NCBI GenBank assembly: GCA_013399855.1
Contig: VXAY01005673.1
Span: 496,001 to 560,000 of the forward strand
Length of the DNA: 64,000 bases
Direction: 5' to 3'
DNA from: Oxyruncus cristatus
Lineage: Eukaryota; Chordata; Aves; Passeriformes; Cotingidae
How positions within the stretch are numbered: the stretch's first letter is position 1; each line of letters begins with the position of its first letter. A program made the translations under genes and the position numbers. Below, piece after piece: positions 44,931 through 58,379 of this stretch. The notes under the pieces were generated by a model. The model searched no databases. It was not told the origin of the DNA and was given only the letters and a program-made list of their open reading frames with translations.

Positions 44931-45660
44931 GTCTTTGTTGAGTCTGCGGTTGTTATCATCTTTAAAAGTTTCACGTCGTATTTACATAGGAGTTGTTTGT
45001 GTGACGGTAACCTGAGTGCGGACGGGGGAGGGAGTCCACAGCCTAATTAACAGGGCGATGCTTTGGCGAGGTTAAATAAGGCATTGTGTGGTTTAAGGTG
45101 TTCACGTGTAAACGAGGTCACGTTTTAAATATGTTTTGATTGTGTTTTGGTGCGGTGCAGGAATAACCTTTTTTCAGCATTCGTGGTTTTTAATTGGAAG
45201 GGCCAAATGGACCCTTGTACTCTTTCCCTTAAACTCAGCAGGCAAAGATGAGTGGTGAGGTTGGGGGAGGAATTGCTGTTCTGGTGGTCAAAACCAGGTG
45301 GGTAGTTAGATGATGTGGATGATGCTGTGACCAACTGCTTTGTGTTCACACACTTCAGAAGGTGTCCCTCCAAACTCACCTTTCAGTACTAGTCAAGTCG
45401 TCAAGGAAATTTATGGTTTTCTTACTCTCCCATCATGGATTCGAAGCCCTGAGGTGTGCAGGTACACTTAGTGAAGGACTGGAGTTCATACATCTGCAGA
45501 ACTTGAAGCCAGAGCTCCACTAATTGTGCAGAGAATCCCATTCGGTATGTTTTTGCTGCAGTTGTCTGCATGGCACTTGTCACAGGCAGCAGAAGGGCTG
45601 ACGTGCTGCAGGTGTGCCAGGCCACAGAGCACAAACTGCTTCTGCTGGGGATTTAAATCA

Positions 45661-45818
45661 TAATCACAATATCATGAGTTGGAAGGGACCCAAGAGAATC
45701 ATCGAGTCCAACTCCTGGCCCTGCACAGGACAGCTCCAAAAATCACACCATATGCCTGAGAGCGTTGTCCAGATGCTTCTTGAACTCTCTCAGGTTTGGT
45801 GCTATGACCACTTCAGTG
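45661..45818 (-). mobile_element. CR1 LINE 3'-end fragment in RNF8 intron 1
   Basis: The plus strand reads GAGTTGGAAGGGACCCAAGA, ATCATCGAGTCCAACTCCTG and GCCTGAGAGCGTTGTCCAGA. This is the reverse complement of an avian CR1 3' region that breaks off after the CCACTTC segment. Confidence 0.85.
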
Positions 45819-48800
45819 CCGAAGGGCATGCACAAGGCATGGGGATGTGGTGTGATGTGCTGGTACTGCTGTGGGCAGCACTGAACTCCAGCAGGCAAGT
45901 GGTAACACGTCTTGAATCCCTCTTGCAAATGAACTTGATCAAGGGGAAGTTTTGTGACTGGCCCTACTTGGTCTAGCTCATATTCATGTGTGAGGCCTTG
46001 CAGATGGGTGTGACTGAGCCATAAGAATCATTCACATGGCTCAGACACTTCTCTTGCTGCTGCAAGGACAAGTGCAAAGCTGATTTTATGTTAGGGTCCA
46101 CATGAAGCGGTGACTCTATCCACCTGAGTTTCTGTACCTCTTAAAGATGCAATCCACATTGTTAGAACCCTAATGTACATGAAGTATTTAAGAAGACGGG
46201 AACAACGTGGTTAAGTTTGATTTTGTCATCTTAGTTTGCTTCTTTGCATTTAGTTATGACATTGGAGTCTGAGTTCTGTCTTTAAACGCAAGGTGAGACC
46301 TGCTCGGTAATATGCAATGCACAGATGAATAAGAAAAGTGTGCAGAAGAGGCAGTGGAGGGAGGGGAAGCAGAGATGTGCTTTAAATGGCAATCTGCAAT
46401 TAGATGGGATTTAATAAGATACTGTGAAATGGTACAATTAAATTATGTCCCTTCTTCCAGAAGATGCAATTAGAGTGTAATCAGATTATTTAGATCACTT
46501 TCTCTACTGGGTATGAGCTGCATGTAGCTTAGATTCTGAGCTATAAGACTGATGGTGTGATTTACAAAGGTATCGTGCATTTAGGGCAATGTTGTGGGTG
46601 CAGTTTTTTATGGCAGTTTTCTGGGTTATTTTTTCCTGCAGCTTTCTTCTTCACAGTCAGTTGAGCAGATGCAGCCAGCAAAAGAAGAGGGTAAGAAGTA
46701 ATATTGAGACCCGCAAACAATAGTGCTGGTTTGAAGAAATGGTGTTTAGTTAGGTAATGACTGAAGTGGGACACATATGGATTGAGGGTGGCTTTGAGCA
46801 GCTTTGCTGCTGAGGAAAGATGTCTATGAAACCATGAGATCCATGAGGCTGTAATGTACCTCAGAGAAATCAAATTTTCCTCAATGGGAGTGAAAGATAA
46901 TACTTCAAACTTTGTAGATTTCCACTTTCTATATACTCCTGAATTTAAATGCAAAAAAACCCCCAAAACATATCGTGCCATATGCTCTTTGGAAATAGCT
47001 ATAAGATGCTAGAGTTTTGCTGTACTTAAATTTAAATGACATAAACTGAATTTATCATGTTGATGATTGCAGTTACTTTATTTTTAGGTAACTATAGGCC
47101 GAGGATTAGATATCACGTACCAGCTGGTGTCAAAAACCTGTCCCCTGATGATTTCTCGTAAGCACTGTGTTTTCCAGCAGAATGCAGAAGGGCAGTGGAC
47201 TGTCAAGGATAACAAGGTACAGAGACTTATACTCTTGAGATTGATTGAAAAGAATGCCTTGTTGGGATCAAGCAGTGTATGGGCCATGACACAGTATGAT
47301 GTGTGATAGAAGGTTCACGGGAATGTGTCTTGCCTGTTGTGCACTCCCTTCAGGAAGCTTCAGTCTGCTGCAATTTGGATGCAAATCGTATTGCTTTCTG
47401 TATGTAGATTCACCATTTGGTTTAGCATTTTCAGACCTTGGCCTTGCCAAGGGCACTTTGCAGTCTGTGAACCTGTTTTGTGTTGCTTTCTTAAAAAAAA
47501 TCCTGTGAATTTTGGCGTAGGATTTTATCCTTTCAAAAGGATAATGTTCTTGTAGTGCAAATGAAAGAATAAACTGGAACTCCTTATTGTAGTGACACAA
47601 TTGCTTTAATTATAATCAACTGCAACAAGAATCTGTTGTTAGGAAAGACATGCTTTATGTTCAAACAAGTTTCTCCTGAAAGTCCTTCTCAGCTAGTTAG
47701 AATTAAATGTTGAGAGTCATCACCCAGGGCTTGCTTTGACTTCAGTGATCTGTTTTTTGGATTGTGATCTTGTCACATTCTCATTTGGACTTAAAACTGC
47801 AAAATCAGTAATTTGCTTTAAAACAGCACTGGTAGAAGAAAAATGTTCAACAAACTTTTGTGCCCTTTTTCCCCTTCAGACTTCCTTCTTTTCCTTCTGC
47901 ACTAGCACCTATGTTAAAACGTGTTCTTAGTGCTTGTACGCAAAATCTATAATGCAAGAATAATGCACAGTAAATACAAGGTAGCAAATAATAAATGGAA
48001 CACCCAGCCAATAACTTGGATATTGCAACGTTTATTTAAAGAGGTGGCTTATTCTTATTGCAGCACTGACAAGGCTGGATGTGTTTACAGTTGCCAGAAA
48101 TAACCTGAAGAGGACTTTGTAACTACATATTATATTTTGCTGATTCTGTGTTTGTTGGCAGAGTCTAAATGGAGTCTGGCTTAACAAACAGCGCCTGGAC
48201 CCATCAAAAGTCTATCCTATTGCTGAAGGAGACCGCATCCAGTTGGGAGTGCCTTTGGAAAACAGAGAGACTGCTGAATATGAGTATGAAGTAATTAAAG
48301 AGGAATGGGAGAAAATTAGGCCCTTTTTAGCCCAAAGAAGTGACCTGGGGAAAGCTAAGAGTTCAAGAACTAAACGTAAATTTAGTTTGGAGGAATTGGA
48401 GACATCTGGATCAGAAGGCCCTTCAAACTCCAGATGCAAAAGAGACAGAGTGTCCTGTGACAATGAACCTTTGGATAAATCATGGGAACGGGTAGAAGAG
48501 GCCAAACGCTTAACAGAGAAGATGGATGTCAAGCTGCCTGCTCCTGGACCAAGTGAGGGGGATAGCGGTCCAGTGCATACTAGCCCTGTTCACTCCAAGA
48601 CAGCTGTGCCTGTTCCCCATAAGGACCAGAAAGGCTCTGGTCTTACAGAGTCATGGACTGGCTTGAAAATGCTGAGGAAAACTCTAGTAGATGTAATGAA
48701 ATTAAAGGTCAAAGTGCAGGAGAAGCAGACAGCAGTTCTGAATGTGAAGCAGAAGCGTAGAAAGTGTGCTCAGAAGGAGATCCTGGTAATGGAGCAGGAG

Positions 48801-49984
48801 CTGCAGGAGTTGCAGGACCAGCTGTGCATGGAACAAGAGCATCAGCAGCAGCAGGTGGAAGAGCTGGAGAGGACGTTTTGTAAAGAGCAGCAGAAGCTAG
48901 AGGTATAATGGTGGTAATCATTTTTGCCTGTCTTCATTTTTATGGAATCCAAAATAGCTCTTAAACTATAGAGTAACACAAATAGTGTTTGTGTGAATTA
49001 CCCCTGTTAAAATTTTCATGGAAGTACTTAACTTGTACCAAAAGAAAGTGCAGAGATGGAAGAGATTTGGCTGTATGGGACATTAAGAAAAAGGTGCAAA
49101 GTAAAGCTTTTCAGCTTTTTAATAGAAAATGAAAAGTCTCTGCCTGATCTCCGGTGTTTAAAGAGAGGACATGTTGAAAAGTATTTACTTTGAGTGTGAA
49201 TTTTTCTTGGTACATGGCTGAAATAATGTCCAGTTTGCATGGCGAATCCACTCTCTTTCCAAGCAATGAATTATTGCATACCTTAATCCTTGGAGGGACG
49301 GAGATTTTTTGTTTTCCTACTTTCAAAGAAACCTTTCTTGCAATACGTATCTTCAAGCAGTACATGTATGTTGATAAATAGCATTTTAGGTAACAAACTG
49401 GAACTGGTCAAACTGCTCATAAAACGGGTTTAAAGAAAGTTAGGATTCATCTTGAAGTGAGTTTAATAATTTATCAGTTAATACCTTTAAAGTCTGCTGC
49501 TAAAGGCAATATACCAGTATCAGAAGTACAGAAAGTCTGGAATTGTGTCCTTAGGCACGGTGTGAAGTTCAGCTGGAGCTTTAGGTATGTCTGACCTCCT
49601 TGGATGTGCTCAAAGATAGAGTTGCAGCTTTTAGCTGTTGCTGACCTTTTTGCTTCTATGAACATTTAGCCTTTAGAGCTAAAATACTGTGGAGGTGTTC
49701 CAGAAATGTAACTGCAAATGATATATCCATTTTAACTCTTCACAGTAAATGATAGCTCTGACTTCCGTGGTACACTGGAGTGGGACATCTCAGGGTTTGT
49801 TGGAAACCAATGTTCTTTCTTTAAGCATATCCTCTGAAGAGAGAGTGCAGAGTAGTAATTTTCTGTTTTTTGCTTTCTTCAAGTCTTTTTTTTTTTCTGT
49901 CCCACTTCTTACCCCACCCAGGGAGAAAAGTGGCAACATGGGGAAGAGAATCTGAAGGAGCAGCTGGCCCAGGTCCTACAAGAG

Positions 49985-49986
49985 GC
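49985..49986 (+). other. RNF8: GC 5' splice site of RNF8 intron 4
   Basis: Exon 4 ends CTA CAA GAG and the intron begins GCAAGT. Joining to CAT CAT GCT at 51174 gives QVLQE-HHALMEEL, matching the continuous family sequence (human ALQEHWALMEEL). The nearest GT (after GCAAGTG) would shift the frame. AG|GCAAGT is the consensus for the minor GC-AG class. Confidence 0.85.
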
Positions 49987-50089
49987 AAGTGGTTATGAGT
50001 CGAGGTTTGGTCTAACTTTTTAACTCGGTTGTTTGAATCTTTCTTACTGCTGTGGCCTCTTAGTAGATGAGGACTTTGCCTTATCTGAC

Positions 50090-50885
50090 TGTGTAAGACT
50101 CCAGCCCCAGGAGCTGCCAGCTCCTGGGCTTAGCTAGAAGTTTAATATATAGATACAGTGTTCTTTAATACCTTGGGATAGTGTCAAGAGAATAAGTCAT
50201 GGTCTCGATCCCAACGGATTTCTTTATTAATATAGGGGATCAAATAAGGGAACTTGGCCGAAGTTCAAAAGCACACCACACAAGCTAAGCAAAAACGTTC
50301 CACCACAATACTGACTCAGCATATACTATTAATCCACAACACCTAAGTCAAGATCCAGTCCCCAGCTCCAAGCCACCCAAAGTGTCAAGAAAGAAGCAAA
50401 GAAAGAGAAGCAGAGAGAGCAAAAAGAGAAAAGGAGGAAGGAGAGACAGATTATATGGTTACCACTGGAACCTTGTAGAAGACCAGCTCTCACATGTCCT
50501 AGTGGCAGGGCCATGACACGAGGCAAACACAAGCCTGTGGTTTATCTACTTTGGTCCCTATGGCCAACCCCTCCAGGCAGGGTCTCTGACTCACCAGCCA
50601 CTCTGGGGTTCCAGGCTCAGGTGAGGGGCAATGTTCTCACTGTCCCTGCCAGTCTGGGCCTGGTTTAGGGGCTCGAGGAGGTGTGGTGTGTTATAGTTTT
50701 CCCAGGCTTTTTGTGACTGACAGCTACTCTGGGGCTTTCCCATGTGGGGTCCAGGGGCCTGCCATGAGGATACAGATCCACCTCACCTCTGTGAGGTTTG
50801 ACCCATCCCTTCCCCCTCCATACACACACTCCCCACAAGGTGTTTCTGACCCAATCATCACTGATCTGGTGTCTAACAGACTGTA
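50090..50885 (-). mobile_element. Possible LTR-like interspersed repeat in RNF8 intron 4
   Basis: On the minus strand it shows CTATATTAATAAAG, a TATA/poly(A)-like cluster, and a long polypyrimidine run (polypurine on the plus strand at 50383-50445). The base composition is unlike the flanking intron. Clear TG...CA ends or target-site duplications were not identified, so the limits and class are uncertain. Confidence 0.3.
50106..50128. repeat. Perfect 10-bp hairpin
   Basis: CCCAGGAGCT and AGCTCCTGGG are separated by 3 bases in RNF8 intron 4, near the left edge of the repeat-like block. Confidence 0.85.
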
Positions 50886-53800
50886 AAACCTAACTGAAAT
50901 GAAAGAGTACCTGGGAGAGGAAATGCAAAGTGCAATGACACTGGGAAGGTCATAAATAACTGGCACTACATTCCAATTTTAAGTTAAGGATAAACTGCCT
51001 TAACAGCTCAACTTGTATATACATACGAGTTTGACAATGGCAATATTGCTCCTTTAGTAGGAGATTAGGAGATTAGGAGAAATGAGTATGCTGAAATTTA
51101 TGACTATGACCATGTATACTTAGTAGGATAGCTTATAAGGCCACTCATAACTTCTGGGATGGTATTTTAACAGCATCATGCTTTGATGGAAGAGCTGAGC
51201 CGTAGTAAAAAAGATTTTGAGGAGATAATTCGAGCCAAGAATAAAGAACTGGAAGAAACAAAGGTAAGGAATAACTGAATTCTCAGTTTCATTCATAAGT
51301 AAAAAACGATATGCTGCAGCAGAGGAAATGGTTTATTTTACATTTGTCTTAATTCTGCCTGCCTCCCATAGTGCAAAATTTCCTGTGTTTTGAGGTGGCA
51401 GCTGACTCTGGTTCCCAGAACTGGGGGAGGATGCTCCTTGCCCTGTTCATAAACTAGTATTGAACAGTTGTTACTAGATCTTTCTCAAACATAAAGAAAG
51501 CCAAGAGCACCTGAACTGTGCATTGTACAGGAGAAGTGGGCCCATTCCACCCTTCCTTTAAAAACCAAAAAACAGACCAACAGAAAAAAAACCAAAAGTG
51601 TTTGAAAAGTGTGATGCTTCATTTTCAGTTGAAGTGCATTTAAGTAAAACTGCAGTGTGACAGCAGTTGTATAAGGGAGTGTAGGATTAAAGCAACGTGG
51701 CTTATCTCATTTATTATTCAAATTCCATATTTCTTCCTGACCTTGACACAAGGTGGTGAGTGGAAAATAATTAAGGAGATTCTTTCTGTGTCTTACTTGT
51801 GGAAATTATCACAATATCTACCTCTGGCGGTTTGCTTTGTTTTTTTTTATGTCAGCTTTGGAACTCTGCTGCTGTTTCAACTATAACTTCAATTGGAAGA
51901 ATTTCTCTGTTATTTTTAGAAGATAAAGCAGGTACCTAGCCTAATCAGCCTAATTTAACTCCAAACAACCAGAAAAAGATTGTTGGGCTGTTAAATGCAA
52001 GTACATGTTTTAAACTTTTATGCTTCATTTTTTTATCATTTGAGGTGTTTTGTCTGTTGGGTGTTTTGCTTTTTATATTAGACATTAAAAGAACTGTTGA
52101 CTTAAGCTAAACTCATGCCAGGAATGGGTTGAAAAGGATTCCAAAAAAATTGATCCAGCTGGTAGTTTCTTACAGTTGAAGGGAATTTTGGTAGCGGCTG
52201 ATGTTCTTCCTTCTAAGTTCTCTGCAGTGCATGGGAATATTCTCAATAATTCTGTGACTACAAAGAGGAGGGAGGTCACATAGCTGGTATTATAATAGAC
52301 ACGGACTTGACACGTGGAGACTTGCAGTATGATTTTCTCTTTGTGCTACCTTCTCCTGCACACGTGCTTGTTCCCAGCATTATATTGAGTAAAATCTTGT
52401 TCTTTGTTGATACATGACCAAATGTACTTTTCCACTAGGAGGAGAAGGAAAAGGTGAGAGCCCAAAAAGAAGAGGTGCTGAATCAGATGAATGATGTGTT
52501 GGAGAATGAGTTGCAATGCACAATCTGTTCTGAGCACTTTATTGAGGTATGTTTAAACCTGTATGGGTTTGCCAGTAAAGAAGAGACTTGAGTAGCTTTT
52601 CCTAGTTCTGTTAAAGCAATAGTTAAGCCTAATTCTTTACTTCACTAGTTTAACAGTCCCAACAATGAGTTGTTATGGGAAAGGGTTGATACAGAAATCC
52701 ATTCTGTTTGCTCTGAATCTTCTGGACAGAAAATTCAGCTTTAATGTCTCTACCTGCATAGACATGAGTGCTTAATCCTAAAATGCATATAAGCTTGGAG
52801 CACTTGTGTGGGTTTTTGAACTGATGCACTGAGTCGCTGCTGACAACCTGATTGGGGAAGAATAATTTTGTAGTAGACCTTGCTTTAAGGTGACTGGATT
52901 TGGACTGTTTCAGGTTTAGGTATATGGAGAGGTTAGATCAATCAAATCCTGAACTGTTTATGTTGTTCAGATAAACACTTTCTTTGAGAAATTGGCCTGT
53001 TTTCATTTGATTCTAGAATTGATAGGCGATGCCTGACATGGGAACTGTTAGTTTTGTTCATGTTTTGCTGGAACTTCAGTTGCATTACATTAATTTCTAC
53101 TATGGGGAAACCTAGCTTAAGAGCTAGCTCAAATTTTAATTTCTAGTTTCTCAGTAATTTAAGATGCTATTCTGCAGTATCTGAGCTATTCCATAATTTA
53201 TCCTTTTCAAATTGTGGAAACTTAGAATTAATTCATTTTATCTGTTTCTGTCTTGCTGTGACTTACAGTGACTCCATTAACTTACTTGTAAAACTGGCCT
53301 GCCCTCTGGCATGGGAGAGTTTGTGTGTGTAAGCCCTTCAAAGGCTAAAGAAAAGGGGCTTTAGGCTCTCCCCTCTCTTTCTGTATAGGAAGTGTTCATC
53401 TCATATTTCTCTGTCTTCAGTATGTTTGTTCTTTACAATGCCTGTATGAGCATGCTGTGACCAGTGTTGTTCCGTTGAGTTCCACAGGCGGTCACTCTGA
53501 ACTGTGCGCACAGCTTCTGCTCCTACTGTATCGATGAGTGGACGAAACGTAAAGTGGAGTGCCCCATCTGCAGGCAGGAGATCAGATCAAAGACACGCTC
53601 TCTTGTGCTGGATAACTGCATTGATAGGATGGTAGAAAAACTGGATGTGGAAATGAAAGAGCATCGCCTGACCCTTATCAGAAAGCGGAAAGGTGAGAGG
53701 TGGGTGGATGTGGCATGACAAGTACAATCTTTTATTCTGTCTATTTTGTACAACTTTCCTTGGCACCTATATACCAAGAAGATACTTGGGGAATGCAGCA

Positions 53801-55517
53801 GAAACACTCAAAAAGTAATCCTGAGATCTCTTGAGTAACTAGCTTTACTGTACTGTAAAATAAAAGTGATAAAAAGTTTGGAAAAAGACTTCAGTATGAA
53901 TTCCAAAGTCTTGCAGGATATGTTAATTTAACCATGCTAAAGGTTACACTGTTTCAAAGAGATCACTAAATAACGGCAAAACTATATAGAATGGTCCCTG
54001 AATAATTTGCCAGGCACTCTTGATTAAACTGTTGAGTACATAATTGCAAAAACTCAGCAGGGCAGTGCCAGATGAGAAGCTCTAAATTCTTTTCCATGTG
54101 CTAGATTTATATATGAAATCTCTGAAAGGGACATGGCAGTTGCTTTGCCATGTTTATTTTTGTGGCTTAAAGACATAACATCTTGCCTACTTGTAGCTAA
54201 AAACTGTGCATGGTGGAGATAGCTTCAAGAAAAACTCTAGTATGGGCTATTCCTACTCTGCTTCCTTCTTCCAGATTTGTTTCTAGAGCACTTGACAATG
54301 GTATGTAGGTGCTAAAATGTAGATATCTTTTCCTGCTGCTCTTTAACAAACTTTTTATTGCTCTGTTCCCTTAAGTAACTGTCTTCTTTTCCCTTCATAG
54401 AGGTCAGTGCATGATCCTTCATTTTGCAGTGTGTTAAGCCTTTTACCTAATGAAAGAAAGGTGCTTTTGCAACGTTTCAGATGCCCCATGGTTACATAGA
54501 GTGGCATCACTAAGCAGTGCCAGTTCAAGCCTGAAATTAGAACCTATGTAACCATCTCAGCCTGATTCCCTTAGGAAACGCTACACTGCTCAGAGACTGC
54601 CTGGCTTAGCTTCGTGAATTGCTTTCACCTCTGCAGAACTGATGCAGCTCTTGTGCAATGTACACATGGGCAGAGTATGCCATGGCTCCTGAAGTGTCTC
54701 ACCAGGTGGCTAATGGGGACTGGCTGCAGTGGTGCCTTCATCGGAGCCCCACTGCATGCTAAACCAATGGTCTTCATTGAAAAAGAAGGAAATAAGCTCA
54801 TAGTCTACCTTCATAAATGACTATGTAGGAAATCATTTAGCTTAAGTGTGACACACTTCAGGAGGAAGGTTAAAGTTTCTGTGACATCTTTTTATTCAGT
54901 GATGGAAACATTTTGATTAAAATGAAGGTAACAATGTGTCTATTTAAAATTAATGCCTAAGAAGTAAACCGACTGAAAGAGGAATAATGATGGAAGTGGC
55001 ACTTGAGAAGCTGTCAGAGCTTCTCAAGAAACATGTCCAAGAGCCTGAGTAGAATGGGCACCAGAAGAAGAGCTTGCAGTCTTAAATGTATGAAGGTTTT
55101 GATGGGCCTGTAAGTGTCCTGAGCAACCATTATTTGTGTGAGAGCTCCTTACCACATGTTGTTCCTTATTTTTCTTCCCTGTAATATTTAGCCAAGGCAC
55201 TGTAATAGTTGGCCATTTCCATGGCCAGTTGTGTGCCTGTGAAGGGATGGAGAATATCTTCTCATCTCTGATATCTTAACAGGAAAAGCCAGAGAGAACA
55301 TTTTAGAACACTTAAGAAAACAAACAAACAAAAAACCCCCAACCCTTTGTTCTTTTAATGCTGAAAACTGAAAAGAAAAATGCCCAAGCCCTGCAGCTTG
55401 AAAGATGTATTGCAAACTGCAGTGAGAGGCTATAATATAGTTTCAGACAACTGGTAATTAGCACTTGTGGGTACTGCAGTCACAGCTAACTTCTTTATCT
55501 GTGTGTTTTGAATGCAG

Positions 55518-55663
55518 AGAAACAGAATGTGATGGTGAAACCAGCCACAGACAATGACAACCATGTCACTTCTTCCACCTACTCCATCTTGTCGATAAGC
55601 AGTTGTGACAGTGAGGACTCTGAGCAGGATTCTTACTATAACGAAAGCTATTACATTATCTGA
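55518..55663 (+). other. RNF8: RNF8 last coding exon: acidic tail with SUMO-interacting-motif-like sequence
   Basis: The exon codes for residues 476-523. SILSISSCDSEDSEQD (498-513) has a hydrophobic core I-L-S-I followed by serines and acids, the layout of a phospho-regulated SIM such as that in PML. The end is tyrosine-rich (SYYNESYYII). Human RNF8 stops shortly after the RING-flanking helix, so this tail is additional or was lost in mammals. Confidence 0.6.
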
Positions 55664-55837
55664 ACACTGTTACTGAGGACTCGTTTGCCAGTGTGCTGCC
55701 CAGGACCAACCTAATAGTGTTTGATTGACTGCTGCTGGAGTGGAGTGGACTGGACACCTGGAAGCAGAGACTCTATGAAGGAGGCTGGAGCTGGAGCTCA
55801 GAACTAGCAGCATTTGGAAGAAGTACTTTGTTTTTTC

Positions 55838-55843
55838 AATAAA
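55838..55843 (+). terminator. RNF8: RNF8 poly(A) signal
   Basis: AATAAA about 175 bases after the RNF8 stop codon, preceded by a T run. This implies a short 3' UTR. Confidence 0.75.
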
Positions 55844-58379
55844 TTTACAGAAGCTTGATCTCTAAAACAAAATTGGGGTTGTGAGAGAAAAAACTGCTGT
55901 TATGCTAGTTAGTTGACCTACAAACCCTAAGCTTCCATGATAGCTTGTGACCTGCTTGGTGTAATGTAATAGTTTGTATTGCATCATTGCCCTTTTCCTC
56001 AGTGAATGACATGTTTCAATGTGTACATCAGCTTCCCTTATTTCAGGCAGCAGAGGGAATGACCCAAGCTATTTGAGAACTTTGCCATCGCCACCAGCAG
56101 GCAGGAGATATGTATATCAGGAAAAAGTGCCAGTGTGGGTTTTCCCCTTGAATTTCATATGGCAGCTGGAGTCATTGCAGGCCTCTCGCAGTAAAGGTAG
56201 TAAAGGGTGGGTTATGGACCCTGTTGGCCGTAAGTGCATTGTGAGCTGAGCTGCTGGTCATCAGCTCTCTCTTTTTATGTAATTCATTTTCTGTTAGGTA
56301 GGGATGGAGGAGATTATTTTTTCCAGAATTCCTTAGCTAGTGCTCTCTTCATGTAGTGTCTTTGGATTGTTCCTTCTTCAGGCTTTTGTGTAAAGGGCTT
56401 TAGAATTGGGAAGCAGCACATTCAGAAATTATGAGCAGTGACTTCAGAAACGTATAGACAGCGGCAGAGAGGAACCTCTGCCTCTTCAGAAGTGCTGCTC
56501 TACAAATTATTGAAATGTCCTGTTGGCAGGGTAGGAAAGCAAGATCTGTAGGCAACCACAAGGCACAGAATGAAGCACTTAGTTTTATTGTTTACAAAAC
56601 ATCACTGTTGAGGTGTGGGTTGTACTACCCTCACAGAAAATCACTCGTCCCTAAGAGACTGAGAAAGTGTTGGCTCATCCTATCATGTATTTGTCTATCA
56701 AGTTCCATTTTCCAGTGGCTTATGCTTTTGACTTAGCTGTTACGTGGAAAGGACTCTTACAAAAGATGGGGAAGCCCTTCTCATCTGTAATATGTCTTTG
56801 GCTATTTGTATGTGCTCTTTTGTTTCTATGTTTATTTTGTTTCAGAACAAAAATATAAATCCATTTCTGCATTAGTCTTCCTTTGTGCAGCTACTGAGAT
56901 GAATGTCCTTCTCCTAGTCATCTTTAATTTTTTTTTTTTTGAGAAAACAGAGACTCTCTCAACAGCAATGACTTTGCTTCATGTATTGATTGCTGTAAGC
57001 AGTGGGGGTACTGTAAAGTTACTTGAAAGACTTGTATTGAGGAACTGATAAAAGACTGTGACTACCCTAACGCTAATTTAGTAGCTACAAATCATACCTC
57101 TTACCTTCTTCCACTGAAGAAAGATCCCATTAAAAAGATGATGATGTCTTAGGAAGTTAGTGCATTCTGACAGATTTGATTGGTAGGACTTAAACAAGGG
57201 GGGCCTGATCTGAGGGCCAGGCAACTTGCTTCAAATTTTAGTGTAAGATTTCTTTTGTGAAGGAGACATTATGTCTTGCACATTCTTTTTTCTCTTTTAA
57301 TATTCACTTGCTGGATGTGCTCTTGAAAGTTTCTTTTGTGAATATGTGATTTCTAAGATGTGCAAGAGAATAATGTTCCTCAAAATGCTCATGAAATAGG
57401 CTCATGTAAAACAGGCATTCCCAATGAAAAGTAGTAGAAGGAAAATACTCTGGTTACCTAGGACTGTGAATTCTTCTACTGTGTATCTCTTCTATGTTGC
57501 TGTGCTTTTTTTGCTCATTTCACTTTGTGAAATATATGTATATTTTATTATGTTGGTGTTTTATGCATATTGCAGAGAAGGAGAATGCTTCCCCTGGTAA
57601 CAGAATGGAAATCTTTGGTGCAATTTCTGAGTGTGTCCTCTTTTCACTAGAACGTGAAGACTGTAAGTGGTATACCAAACCATTTCCACTCTTGTTGGTA
57701 GGTGCATAGTGTGTAAAGGTCCACAGAGAGAGGTTAAGTAATAATACTATACACGTGCAAAAGCTTTTCTCTGACAAAACTAGACCTGTATTTCTAGAAG
57801 TGTGCTCTCCTTTGGTCCAGGTTCTGGATCCTTTCTTCTACTTGCCTGTACATCTGAATGTCCACTTTGAGGTGTTATATCCTGAACATCACATCCCTGT
57901 CTTGGGATGGCATCAAGTGCTTCCAGAATCCAGGTTACAGCTGAGCTAGTCACAGCTGATGCACAGCAAGCTTGATTTAGGTTCAAGACGTGCTGCTTTC
58001 CACTGGAAGACAGCTGTCGAGTAGTGTGTTAATCAAACAGTTTCAGAGGAATACATGGTCTAGCAGCATCAGAGGAATAGTTGGGAAGGAGCGCTAATGG
58101 ATTGTGGAACGGGACCATCACATGACAGGGGATGTTTAACTCATGGAGATTTATGGAGCCCAAGATGAATCTGACAATCACATGTGCAAGAAAAAGCCAC
58201 CATCTTAGTATTTGGTGAGCCTGTGGAGCTTCAGAGAAAAGTTTATTAAAGAAGGTCCCGTTGAGTCACAAGGTGGAGAAAGGGCACCCTTGCTTTCTAA
58301 ACTCCTCAGAGAGCAGCCTAGGCTTGGCTGGATCCAGTCTTAGCCCCAGGCTTTGTCAGTGGTTTACATGTAGAGGATT

